From: Verticillium longisporum
Lineage: Eukaryota > Ascomycota > Sordariomycetes > Glomerellales > Plectosphaerellaceae
Direction of reading: 5' to 3'
Length of the DNA: 64,000 nucleotides
NCBI GenBank assembly: GCA_019188255.1
Contig: JAETXT010000006.1
Location: 3,534,001 to 3,598,000 of the forward strand
The notes under the pieces are model-generated. The model was given only the letters and a program-made list of their open reading frames with translations. It did no database searches and was not told where the DNA came from. Below, in pieces: positions 31,839 to 43,640 of this stretch. Every line of letters starts with the position of its first letter. Position 1 is the stretch's first letter. Both the position numbers and the translations under genes were made by a program.

Positions 31839-33097
31839 GCGGCGCGTGGCATCTTGGTTTGGTTTCGGGGGTCACGGATGGAGGGCATTCAGCATGGCGT
31901 TCACGGCAGTCCTTAGATGTACGGGCGAGGTCAAGGTACAATACAATACAAAGCATCACACGCGCTTGCTATGTTTTACCAACAAAGTCAAGCCCCAGCT
32001 ACGCACCCGCGGCCTTTCGGCCGTGGGTTGTTAACTGACGCTCCGGCTTAATCGTGATACAGTTTTGCTCTTTGCCTGTGATGTGACAGATGCCCGAGAA
32101 CGTATGGGAAACGCGCTCGGATACCATGGCTTTGAGCCATGGTCGCCCCGGCAGTGGATGGGAAAGCAAGATTGCGCTTGTTCCCAGGATGACAGAAGGT
32201 AATACTGGTCGGGTGAGTCTCGATGGGCAGGCTTGAAGCGGTTGCTCAGGGAGGTCAGGGCCTCAATGCGATCCTCAATCATAAAAGGACTCCTTTTCAT
32301 CGGCTTTGCAGCTGAGTCCATCGCTGGCTCGCCCGCGCCCACTGAGCGGCTCATGAGCAGCTGCCCTCATTGAAGCCGGCGTTGAGAAGACGTTGCCTAA
32401 CCTCTGGCGCGGCACCCAGTCGCTGTAAGGGTAAGATTGGAGTGTTTCCGGAGAGAACTCTTCTAGGAAAGCGAGGGTGCCTGCCTGGAATGGGAGTTGC
32501 CGTGTTACATCCTTGAGTTGAGACGGGAGGTAAGAAACAGGCCACAGCGGGAATACGATTTTCGCTCGTGATTTAAATTGATTGGGCAGGCCCACCACAG
32601 AAGCCCGGTAGCAGACTATACTGTTAGTGACATGGATGCTTCACCAAACGAAAGCTCTCGGCCAGCGTGCGCAATCGAATACGCCAACAAGCTGTCTAGG
32701 TATGAAATCTAATCATCACTACCGAGTACTTTGTGATAATTATTATAATCAAGGCTCCTTACGGACAAAAGGAGTCTACATGTCCCGCGCGCATCTGCGT
32801 GAATCCTAACCATCTCATAGTGGCTAACATGTACTTACCGGGGCTACGCAACCCTGTTGCTACCTGCGCTTTAGCTTCCAGCAAGGGGCTTCCGATAAGG
32901 AATGTCGAAAAAGGGCAGCTTCCCCTGGAGATCTGTCTTCAAGGTCAAGAACATCGTCCCAGGCTCCCACTTTACGACCGCGACGAGAATCTGCATACCT
33001 GCGCCTGTATCCTCGCCAAAGCTCATCATCACCTCGATAACAAAAACCCGAAACTCCCGCCGATAGATCGTCAAGAGGACCCGCCAAGATGTCGACC
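31839..33097. other. 1.3-kb spacer, possibly with a decayed gene
   Basis: 3' flank of IES6 and promoter of GOT1. Minus-strand frames at 32031-32598 and about 32871-33191 look somewhat protein-like but match no family I recognise; see the separate entry for the first. Confidence 0.4.
32031..32598 (-). pseudogene. Possible decayed or frame-broken unknown gene
   Basis: Two overlapping minus-strand frames, 32275-32598 and 32031-32354, can be read as one protein if a 1-nt indel lies in their overlap. The first contains FLEEFSPETLQSYPYSDWVP and the second SPDQYYLLSSWEQAQSCFP, which look less random than other spacer frames. No family recognised and no clear start. Given the indel errors elsewhere in the window, it could be a live gene, a relic or chance. 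Confidence 0.22.
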
Positions 33098-33799
33098 ATG
33101 TGGTTATCGGATTCGCAGAGTACGTGATGCGCCCGCGATGATACGAGGGGCAGGGAGCGCGAGACGCGACCGCCACCGTGGGTCCGGCCATGTTACCGAG
33201 ACGGACGCTGACCTGGTCTACAGAGATTGGTGTTGCGTTCTGCTCCGGCGGTAGGTTTTGACCAGCAAGAGCAGCGCGGCGGACGCAGATGGTCTGACGA
33301 AGCTCACAGGAGGTTTCTTCCTCATCGGAGGCGTGATGCTGTTCTTCGACAGAGCCATGTGAGCCATCCCCCCAACCCGCTCATCGCGCGCGTGCGACGC
33401 TAACTCTTGCGTGTGCAGGCTTGCCATGGGAAATGTAGCTAGCTATCCACCCTGCCCTGCGGGCTCCCATTGCCTCCCCCCAAAAACGACTGACGAATCC
33501 AGATCCTCTTCCTCATCGGCCTCACCATCATCATCGGCCCCCACAAGACTCTCCTCTTCTTCGCGCGGAAGCAAAAAGCCAAGGGCACGGCGGCGTTCTT
33601 TCTGGGCCTGCTGCTGATCTTGTTCCGGTGGCCGCTGATCGGGTTCTGCATTGAGTTGTACGGAATCTTGATCCTGTTCGGGGACTTCCTGGGCACGATC
33701 GGCAGCTTCGCGCGGGGCATCCCGGTGATTGGGCCCTATATTGGGATGCTGGTTGACAAGGCGGGCATGGGCAGGCGCAACGCCGAGTTACCCGTGTAG
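33098..33799 (+). CDS. GOT1: Golgi transport protein Got1 (five exons, one of 16 nt)
   Basis: Small four-helix membrane protein of ER-Golgi vesicles that helps fusion with the Golgi. 136 residues. Exons: 33098-33119, 33224-33250, 33310-33358, 33419-33434 and 33503-33799. The spliced start is MWLSDSQKIGVAFCSGGGFF, then LIGGVMLFFDRAMLAMGNI, the Got1 hallmark. Four hydrophobic segments follow (LFLIGLTIIIG, FFLGLLLILFRWPLIGF, LYGILILFGDFLG, IPVIGPYIGML), ending GRRNAELPV. All exon phases agree and the frame totals 411 nt. Exon 4, only 16 nt (LAMGN), has a GTGTGCAG acceptor and GTAGCT donor. Only the last exon is visible as a long open frame. Confidence 0.94.
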
Positions 33800-34407
33800 G
33801 ACTTTTGTTTCGACCTTTGCGTGACGAATTTATAGACCTAGGGGTTTGGCTTGGGGCTTTTCTTCAACCTGCAGTAGAAACTGCTTGGCACGGACACCAG
33901 GGCGCCTACGCACCAGAGCGACCCATGTATACAAGAGGCCTTGGCGGCGTTGAGGGAAATCATGGCGTCTATTCGGCTCTGAAAGAGGCACTTGCCTGTA
34001 AAATACAAGAATGTACGGCGGGATATTAGATCGGCACCTTGTACGGGCCTGTGGTTTGCCTCATGATGGTGTTGGATCGGAGTTCAAACAACTGCCACTT
34101 CGTCCCCTGAATTCGATGAGCATCACTGACGAAGGCCTGGCCCGCACACAAGGAGCCTTCCCGGAGTTTCGCGCATGGTCTCATTGGGATGGCTAACCGC
34201 CTAAATACAGATCCACCGCCCCGGCACTGGTCGTCCTCTCCTTTGTGTCTAATGGTCGTTGACTCGTCGCAGTATGCGGCACGGAAGCCGCCTGTCCTTC
34301 GCCTGTCCTCCTCCACCGCTCTTCATGTCTTGCGCGGCAGGCCGTGGCCTCCGCCGCCTCGCAAACCCCCCCCTGATTCTTCCTCGCTCGCACGCTGAAC
34401 AGACGCT
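33800..34407. other. Convergent 3' region
   Basis: 608 bp between the 3' ends of GOT1 and profilin. No gene seen. Confidence 0.5.
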
Positions 34408-35142
34408 TTAGTAGCTGAGGCCGATGAGGTAGTCGGCCAGCTTCTGCACCGCCGCGCTCGCGTTGCCAGCGACGGCGGCCTCGCCGTGGTGGCCGATGAG
34501 GATGGCCTGGTTCGTCTTGGCAATGGCGATGCCCTCCCTGCCCTACACGCACAGTCCATGTCAGCACAAAAAAAAAAACGTCTCCTTCTCCATGTGGATG
34601 GACTCATTTGCTCCGGAGGGGAGCGCCTCGGGTGCTGCTCACCTTGCGCGCGTAGATGGTGCCGTCCTCGGCGCGAGCCATGACGTAGCGCTCGCCGGCG
34701 ACGTAGAGGCCGTCGCCAAAGGCCTTGTCGGCGGCACCGGGCTTGGCGGTGGCACGAAGGCGATGGCCTTCATCTCCGTGGGGGAGACGGTGAAGCCGGC
34801 AGAAGTGGCCCAGACGCTGTCGCCAGCGATGCTGACGATGGCAGCCTTGTCAATGTGGCCGGTGCCAACCAGGCTAGGAGAGATCAGCTTCCATATCTTT
34901 TGACAAGTTGCCAGGGATTATAATGTGTGAGGTCGGACGATCGTGAAGGTGAACGAGGTGCAGGAATTTACCTGGTGTCAACGTAAGCTGTGACAGGTGA
35001 CGATTAGCTTCACGGGTTCTTAATGGGCGGAAGCGGAGAGGGGGGGGGGGGTAAAATGACGAGCAGAATGCCAAAGGTGGGGGTTTGCTGCGCGCTGTTT
35101 CGGAGAGGGGAGAAGGGGAGGGGACTGACCTTGCCAGGACAT
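34408..35142 (-). CDS. PFY1: Profilin (frame break in exon 3)
   Basis: Actin-monomer and poly-Pro binding protein that feeds formin-driven actin assembly. Exons: 35130-35142, 34972-34987, 34643-34873 and 34408-34542. The start MSWQ-AYVDT-SLVGTGHIDKAA is the profilin signature, assembled from a 13-nt exon, a 16-nt exon and exon 3. The end ARKGREGIAIAKTNQAILIGHHGEAA and VQKLADYLIGLSY is the conserved profilin C-terminus. Exon 3 breaks at about 34755-34760: before it the frame reads SPTEMKAIA, after it DKAFGDGLYVAGERYVMAR; one missing base accounts for it, giving 131 residues, the normal length. The first donor is GTCAGT. Profilin is essential or nearly so in fungi, so a sequence error is likely. 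Confidence 0.93.
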
Positions 35143-38131
35143 GTTGGAAAGATGAGGCGAGGAAATGCAGCGAGTCTGATGAGGAACGATAGGGCGAGAC
35201 GCGCTTGGGGGAAAAAATAGGGGAGAGAGATAGGTAGTAGGTCGAGGTTGTTGATGTTTCCTGTTTCTCTACCGAACCGAGCACGACGGGCTGACTGGCG
35301 AGGGGCTGCTGTGAGTCGGGTCCTCTCCTCCTGTCGCCTGGGATGGCGGGGGCCACACCAACCCAAACCCAAGGCAAACCCACCCACCGCCAAATTTCAG
35401 CATAGGGCAGGCGTGACGAGCAAACTGACTAAAGTCCCGCCCCGGGTTGATCCCGCAGCGGGGAACATGTGGAAACACTGGTTGCTGTTAAGGAGGCACT
35501 TTCGCCGGGCCTCATGAGCTCATCTCGTCCGCGGCACATCGGGGGCAAACGAGAGTCCTGGGTCGTGCATCAGACAGACGCTCTGCGCTGGGGAATGCCA
35601 CCTGCACATAGCTTTGGGAAGTCACTCGGGATGCATTTGAACCTGGTCAGCTGGATCGCATCTTATTCGAGAGTCGTGCTGACTGCTGCCCGCAGAGAGC
35701 CGATATTTGCCCATCTCAACAAATGATGATGTTGCATGATTGCCTCGCCAAGACGAGTACATGGTACCTCTGACATGTACCCCTCCATCGGTCGGGTTGG
35801 TGAGCTGCCCATGGTGCTGACATCACAGAGGAAAGGAGGGAAGCCTCGCTGCTTTTAGCGCGGAGCTCGACACAGCTTTGGCAATTAAGTGTCCCCACTA
35901 GGACCCAAAAGACAATACATTCACCACGACAATAGAAGTCACAGGTTGCATGAATGTTGTTCGTGTTGTTTCATCATGTTTTTTTTCCATGATGTATATG
36001 ATGTCAGATCAGTCGTGTTCAACTGGACAAAGACCAGGGTCGACAACTGAAACCCTTCTTGGCCAACAAGCTCACCACTCCTTAGTCCTTACATGTCCGT
36101 TCTCCTGCCTCCTTCCCTACTTTTTTCTTCAGCTGAAAATATCTCGGAACGAATAAATCCTGTCATGTTGATTGATTATTACACAGCGTTAGCCGTGATT
36201 GCGCACACTCAACCCTTGCCCACCAGCCCGTGCAACCCTGGCCTAGCGATTTACGATGCTACTATTCTCTCTGTGGCTTCCGTGGACAGGGGCCAAACAC
36301 CAAATGTCTTGTGATAGTGATCTCGCGAGCCTCTGTGGCCTTGAACATGGTTCGGGGGAAGACTGCTCACCTGTATAGTGAGGGCAAGGAGCATCACAGC
36401 TCCATGGTAAGGGGTTCTGCTCATCGGAGTAAAAAGGCGACACCAGACCCGGCACCAGACCCGACTCACCTCGCCCACCGACCACAGCCGTTCCATACAT
36501 GGGAACCTACCTACCTACTTGAACCCGCCTCCCTACTTGAACCCGCCTCAACCCGAGATCAGATGATGTTGTCGCTTGAAGGATGTCACTCGAAATGATG
36601 ATCCTCGTCCCGACGTCACCACACCAGGTTGGTGGTTTTCTGCGCGTTTTTGGTGCATGTCAGATTTGTGCTACCATGTAACAAGCGCGTGCTCGGGCTG
36701 GGTCATTGTGTGGGCGGGGACCGGTTCAGTTGGAGGTTGTTGCTGTTATTGTCCCTCGTTCGAACGCAGGATACGTTTTCAAAGTCAAACATAATGGGCC
36801 CTTGACCAGCGGGGACGGTTAGGTTGAGCCTAGGTAGGGTGCAAGTAAGGCTTACCACCCTGGTACCTCGGTATGGAAAGACGACCCTCTTGCGTTGATC
36901 ATTGCGTGTGGTATGGCTCCGAAATTTACTCCTCTTCCTCGTGCAGCCCCATTCTGAAGGGTGTTGTAAGAGAAATCAAACGATTTCTTGCTGTGTCCTG
37001 CGCGATTCCCACATGATTCGGCGGATGATTGAGAAGGGTTTCTTACTTTCTCGTGCACAGCAGAGCAGAGGTATCTGAGGAAGTCTGGCAGAAATGCATC
37101 TGCATCCGTGGGTGGGTACAGCTGCCAGACAGCTGCCAGGCAAAGCGCGGACAAGAGCTCAGGCCGCCAAGCCGCTTACAGGGCTTGAGGCGCTGTGGTT
37201 GGCCTGAAATAGCCCCGTCCCGATGCGCTAAAAAGCTTGTTCTGGACCTCGAGCTCGAGGGCACATGCCCGTCCTTGCCCGTCCCCAAACCACCATGGCC
37301 GAAGCTGTGCGAGCTATCCGCATTCAGGTCGCCCATTGCACTGCCTCCCATCCCATGCCCACCACGGCATCGGCACGGCACCCTCCCGACCCAGGCAGAG
37401 TTGCAAGCTATCCCGAGTGGCCAAAGGCCGCCCGGCGCCCGCACCAACACATTTCCATGACAGCTTTTGCCACGCGCCATATCCTCCCATTGGTCCCGCC
37501 TGCGCTCCCTCTGATATCCCCGTCGTGGACCATGACAGATGACGACCAAGGACGCTTTCTTCCTGGCCGCTACGTGCGAGCACCGATGTTCAACGGCCTC
37601 GTTACGACACAGCATATCTACCTCGACGTCTTTGTCCTCGAGCCAGTCTCGCACAGTGTCGTAGTCTGGACGCGCTGAGCTAGCCCACCATCAAGCAATG
37701 GCATACATACATAGCCTGCGTCAAATCTCCCCGTCACGGTCTGGTCGGTATCTGCCACGGCAAATATACCCTTTTTCGTGGGCCATGGTGCGCCCGCAAG
37801 ACCCAGGCATGCCCACGTTTCTTGTCCCACATGAAAGCCTGGAAAGGGCGTGGCCGCCGCGTGAAGGACCTGGATGCCCATGTTTTCTGCTGGCCTAGAT
37901 CCATGGCGATCCCCCACCAGCCCTCGAGGCAGGGCGTTCTCGTGTGCTCGAAGCGGTTCCAGTATCGCGGGATTTCAAGCCTTGCAGCGCGTATTTGAGC
38001 CAGGCTGTGCCCGCTGCCAGGAATAGTTTCAGCCTCTTGTTTCTGACCCCTCACCTTTGTGCGCGCTTCGATCGACCTCCTGTCTCTTATTCCTTGTGCC
38101 TCCCATCTCAAACAGTGTCAATCTTCCTGAC
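35143..38131. other. 3-kb divergent spacer between profilin and the K+ transporter
   Basis: Holds both 5' flanks. A poly-T tract lies at about 35980. Two copies of a 17-bp repeat (CTACTTGAACCCGCCTC) occur at 36515-36531 and 36533-36549, next to CCTACCTACCTA. A long minus-strand frame at 37043-37654 has no domain and an odd composition (Gly/His/Cys-rich) and is probably chance. No gene supported. Confidence 0.5.
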
Positions 38132-40686
38132 ATGGCTCCCGCAGAGAAGCAGACCGACGACGAAGACGTCGGGAATGCAAAGAGCGATAAAAGACCCGAT
38201 GTAGGGTCTAGCACTGGAATCGCTGGAGGAGTCTTCTACGGAAGAGATCTCGACCGTACCGGTCTCGCGCGTCGTAGCGCGTCTCAGGGCGCCAACGTTG
38301 AAGTTGATATTGGCGACAATGGCGAGTGGCACCAAAATGATGGCAAAAGGAAGCAAGTCTTCAAGGGCCGCGCCCTCCTATGGTATGTATGCCGACTGCA
38401 TCATGTTTGTTCTTGATGGCTAACTGGCCTCGAGGTTGGCTTACCAGTCTATCGGCGTCATCTATGGAGATATTGGTACAAGGTAGGATGACGCGTGGTA
38501 GTTGCTGGCTGCAGAACGCAGGTTGACCTGGGAACAGCCCTCTCTACGTCTACTCGTCCGTGTTCACCTCGCCACCCTCAAAGAAGGACATAACCCAAGT
38601 ACTCTCTCTGATCATCTGGTCCCTGGCCATCATGGTCACCTTCAAATACGTCTTCATCATCCTACGTGCCGACAACGAGGACGAGGGCGGTACCTTTAGC
38701 ACCTACTCCCTGCTCACCAGATACGTATGCTATCTAATTGCCTTCTTGACTTGGGTTGCATTTGCTCACACCCAATTCATAGATGAACATCTCGAACCGA
38801 GATCCTCGCGAAGAAGTCACCGTCCGCATGGAACGAACATTGACGCAGGATGTACGCCCCATGAGTCGCAACATTCGCAAGGTCGTTGAGAACAGCACCA
38901 TCATTCGAAACTTCCTTAAAGTACTTGGTGCCCTGGGTGTGGCCATGGTCATGGCCGATGGTGTCCTGACGCCGGCTCAATCCGTGCTCGGCGCTATCCA
39001 AGGCCTCGCCGTGGTCAAGCCAGACATTGATACTTCGACCATTGTGGGAACCACCTGTGGTATTCTTGTCCTTCTCTTCCTCGTACAACCCCTCGGCACT
39101 ACCAAGCTGGCGTCGGCTTTCGCACCCATCGTCATCCTGTGGCTCGGAATCAACGGCGGGTTTGGTATTTATAACCTCGTCAAGTACGATTACACAGTCC
39201 TCAAGGCATTCAACCCATACTTTGCCATCCAGTTTTTCAAGGACAACAAGACAGATGGATGGAGGATGCTAGGAGGCGTGCTTCTCTCCTTTACCGGTGT
39301 AGAGGCCCTCTTTGCTGATCTGGGAGCCTTCAGCATGCGCGCCATTCAGATCAGCTGGCTCGCCTGGGCCTACCCCTGTCTGCTGCTGGCATACAGTGGT
39401 CAAGCGGCGCACATTGCTGAGATGCCTGAGAAGTACTCGAACCCCTTTTTCAACACAGTGCCTCCCGGCATGCTGTACCCCAGCCTGGTGCTCGCAGTCC
39501 TCGCAGCCATTGTGGCATCCCAGGCCATCATTACAGCGACGTTCCAGGTAGGTCACCTCATTCACAAGGCACATGTTCATGGTGCAGTGCTAACAGTAAA
39601 CAGCTCTCAAGCCAGCTCATGAAGCTGTCCTTCTGTCCCCAGATGAAGGTTGTCCACACCTCCCGGAAGTTTCATGGCCAGGTCTACGTGCCCTTCCTCA
39701 ACTGGCTGCTCATGCTCGGAACCATCCTCGTTACAGCCGTTTACAACAACACCACGAGGCTGGGTCATGCCTACGGCGTCTGCGTCATCTTTGTCACCTT
39801 CTTCGACACCATCATGGTGACTCTCGTAGCCCTTTTTGTTTGGGATCTCCCGCTTTGGCTGGTCGCTGTACCTGCACTCGTCTTCGCCACGCACGACGGC
39901 CTTTATCTCTCCTCAGCCCTGACAAAGGTGCCCCTCGGCGCTTGGTTCACCCTCTTGCTGTCAGGCATCCTCGCCACCGTCTTTCTTCTCTGGCGCTTTG
40001 GCAAGGAAAGGCAGTGGAGCGCCGAGGCCGAGGACCGCTTCGCGCCTAGCAGACTGCTCGTCCGCAACGGCGAGGGCATCCTGGCGCTGACGCCGCGATG
40101 GGGCGGCGACGCACTGTCGCCCGTCAGCGGCTTCGTCATCTTCTTCGACAAGACGGGCATCCTGACGCCAAGCGTCTTCACCCACTTTGTCTCAAAGCTC
40201 GGCGCCCTGCCGGAGGTATCTGTCTTCTTCCACCTGCACCCCGTCGAGACGCCTTCCGTGCCTGACGCTGAGCGTTACCATGTTTCGAGGTTCTCGAGCG
40301 TGCCAGGGTGCTACCGCCTCATCGTTCGTCACGGCTTCATGGACGAGGTCGTCAGCCCGGATCTCAGTGCTCTCATTTATGAACAGGTGCGCAAGTTTGT
40401 CGCTCGCCAGGCGCCTGCGTCGGGAGAACACCCAGGTGCAGAGATCTCGGCTGGCCCTGTCCAGACCACGGCGTCGGAGCTCGCCTTGCTGAAGAGAGCG
40501 TACCAGCGAAAGGTGCTGTACGTGGTCGGCGAGGGGCAGAAGCGGATTCCAAAGAGACACAATGTCCTCCGCAGGGTCATGGTGTGGACGGTCTTGGGGA
40601 TCAGGTCCAACACGCGAGCCAAGGTTGCGAGCTTGAGATTGGCGATGGACAAGGTCGTCGAGGTTGGGTTTGTCAAGGATATCTGA
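38132..40686 (+). CDS. HAK/KUP-type high-affinity potassium transporter
   Basis: Plasma-membrane K+ uptake protein of the HAK/KUP/KT family, 777 residues. Exons: 38132-38382, 38435-38482, 38538-38724, 38783-39547 and 39604-40686, with five in-phase junctions. The cytosolic N-terminus (about 80 residues) is hydrophilic. The first membrane segment carries the family signature GVIYGDIGTSPLYVYSSVF (about residues 91-109). About twelve hydrophobic segments follow, including VMADGVLTPAQSVLGAIQG and GVEALFADLGAFSMRAIQ, also family hallmarks. The C-terminal third is cytosolic and contains GFVIFFDKTGILTPSVFTHF. The start is the Met after a leader frame with no conserved sequence. Fungal members are typically induced by K+ starvation; no site seen. 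Confidence 0.93.
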
Positions 40687-43640
40687 CGCGTAAGGTTTCA
40701 TGATAGCAATAGCTGAGTATGAGACCCTTTTTTTTTCTTTTTTCTTTTTCCCTTTTTTTTTGGCGTTTCTTGTCATGTGTTCTGGAATGCTTGGCTTCCA
40801 GCTGTGTAGTCGCACGTGCGAAGCGTCCCTTTCCACTCTGCTGCCACGGTGTTCTGGCGGTCAGGCCGAGGAGCCCAACTGGAATGACCGGTCCAGCCAC
40901 GCCCAGCCGCTTCTTTGGCTTCTGTCATGGGAGAACGAATAGAGGATGGGTACCCCAACCAGGCATTTCAACAGGTCGGCATCCAGTCACTTATTACGAG
41001 AGCCTGCTGCGAAGAGTGCTCGCTCCAGGGCACCCCGCTCTGTCTTCTTGGGGCGGAACGGCAGTTCAGGAGAGGGGCATGTCACACACACGACTCGGCT
41101 CAGACACGTGGTTCCGTCGTCGACCACATATCGGGTGCGACAGTACTTGGTTCAGGGTTTCGGCGTTCCGTTCTACCTTGATTGACTGACAGGCGCTGAT
41201 ATGACATGGCCGGTGTCTGTCATTCCCCATTACCCAAGACCTGGCGGGCACCATCATCTGAGATGAAGCTTCCCATTTCAGTATCACTCGCACCATGTTC
41301 TGCTTCACGTTCCCTCCTTTTATCTATTCTTCATGTCATGTCGAGAGGATGAATTCTCCACTCAGTTGGTCGGTCGGTCGCTCCCCCGGACCCGAGTCGC
41401 CATGCAAACAAGAATGGAGGCCAGTAAACCGCGCAACCTAAAAGGGGGGTAGTTCCGCGTCAGTGTCCGCAGCGCCGCACGAACGGGAAGTCTGGACTCG
41501 GAAAAGGAGGTGGCGAGGGGCCCGCTTCTTCAACCCATCACCCACGTACTTGCACAACAGACACCACACCATCTTCTTGGTCTTCTCCTGCTGTCTCTGA
41601 TTCGCGGCTCCTTGGCGGCTAGTAGGACCGTCTGCACCCAAGGGTCGTCCCGTTGCCGATTGATGCCCGTCGGCGGGTACGCGGGAGTCGGGGCTTTCGG
41701 ACGGGAGAGGGGTGACGTAGATTACCACGACCGGCTCGTTAAAGTTAAGGGTGCAATTCTTGACCTCGTTGTGGGTGCTGTTGTCGGGGCCGTTGTTCTG
41801 GGTTCGGCAATTGTGCGCCACGTTGTTTGCATAGGTTGAGCAGACACCTGCGGCGGCGAGCAGCTGCCTGATGTCCAATTCGGCGCTCATTACAGCGTGC
41901 GAAAAGCCCACGGAGGAATCGGAGGGGGGGCAAAGAAGACACGACCTTGGCTCCGGGGGGGATAACGATGCTGGCAGGCAATGGAACGGTGTACAACGTC
42001 AGGCGACAGTCTTCGAGCCGTGCAGGGCGACATCATCACACTCAATCAAAACGCACACGAACCAGTCAAAATCGAAATTCGAACACCATCTCCCTCAGGT
42101 GATTGAGCCCTCTTGTTGGGGTAGGTTTTCGAATCAGAGCTTGCGATTTGGCGAGGGGGCCGCATGTTGGAGGCCGCGCCAAGTCCACAAGAACGATTGA
42201 TGTGTGGGTGGGTGGTGCGGGCGGACATTGCAGCCCGACGACGGCAGGATTCGATCGGCCGATTGAACTTGGACCAAAAGGGCCATGCTCTCTCTCCTCG
42301 TTTCTTTTTCCTCTGTCCTGCCGGGTATACTGCCTGCCGTCTGAGGGCATTGAGATCGATCTGATAAGCGAGATACTGCCGTGCCGAGTTTCGTGTGAGC
42401 AACGTCCTGGTAAAAGGGGCTCTCGGATGCCATGATTCAACAAGCACCCTATCGTGTGTGTCAAACATCATGGGACGATCCGCAAGCTTGCATTCCAACA
42501 TGTGCTCGGCCATGCGGCTTGGGTCGCACTACACTATGCAACCACCATCATGCACTCTGGGCGTTGGCGCCAACAGTAAGGTAGGGAGAGGAAAGAAGCA
42601 AGCGGCACATCGGGTTGATAGCTCTGGCAGGCAGGGCGGCGAAGACATGCCTGCAAAGGACAAGACGAACTGCCGTAGATGCCGACTTTGAGCATACCGC
42701 CCCCTCTGAGTCGTCTCATCATGATGCCTACCTCTACTTTCATCTTGCTGCCTTTTCTCACAGGGTCATTGTTAATTTTCAGAAGACGTTTGACTTGAGA
42801 GCAGCCTTTCGTGTTGTTCTCTTGTCGAACTTCTTTCTTGAGTCCGATCGTCTCCTGCAAATAATGTTTTACATGACAACTGTTACCAGGGCGGATTTCG
42901 GCATGTCCGTTCCCACTCCCGCCCTCCTGTGATATTCTAGACCACGAGAGACTATTCATCGCTGCGGCTGATAGAATACCACACTGGTGGTTCCCCCTGA
43001 TCTTATCTCGAGCCTTCTTGCGGTGAGGAAAAACTGCTTGACCACACCATCAACGGGACACTTCACCCAATGTCGCGATGACGCCTCGCAACCTTTACCA
43101 ACGCCTAGGATCCTGATTCGTCCTTCTCGACCTATGATCGCCAGTAAGCCTTGCGCGCCCCAGCTCGGCGTTTCTGCCTTATCCATCCATATGAACGGGT
43201 TCGTTGTAAGACTGTCACCCACAACCCTGGACTGAACTGGTTAGCGCCCTTGCTGCTTTTGTTCCGGCTCGATCAGTGCAAGCAAGCACAGCCACAGCTC
43301 AGTAAAAGCGTATTGGAAGGGCGACCGTGCATGTACCACAGAGCATGTGTGATGGAAACGGTTCTGCCAAACGGAGCCTTGCTGCAAACAAGGTTGGCTA
43401 TACCATGATGCCTCTCCAAGCGTCGCTGCCGTGGTTGATCCTGAAAGCTGGGTGGTTGCCGAGACGTGATTGTATACTATGGAGCTGTTTTTGGAGGTCT
43501 TCTAACTTTGTCGACGATACTGTGCCCTGACATCACCTTACGTTTCGTGCCTCATACATCAGATTTCACATAACATAGGGCAGTCACATGTCCAGGACGC
43601 AGCGAAGAAATAACTCTGTTCAAACTATCCGAGCAGCTCG
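40687..43640. other. 3-kb convergent spacer
   Basis: T-rich runs at 40726-40760 mark the transporter 3' end. A minus-strand frame at 41438-41911 and others at 42046-42959 are 140-160 codons long but show no family signature or convincing start. No gene supported. Confidence 0.45.

Noticed and set aside
32871..33191. 106-codon minus-strand frame overlapping the start of GOT1
   Set aside because: Overlaps GOT1 exon 1 on the other strand and matches no family.
37043..37654. 203-codon minus-strand frame
   Set aside because: Gly/His/Cys-rich without any motif; likely a GC-rich chance frame upstream of the K+ transporter.
41438..41911. 157-codon minus-strand frame in the transporter-GUA1 spacer
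   Set aside because: No family recognised, no signal peptide, no plausible upstream exon; kept out for lack of support.
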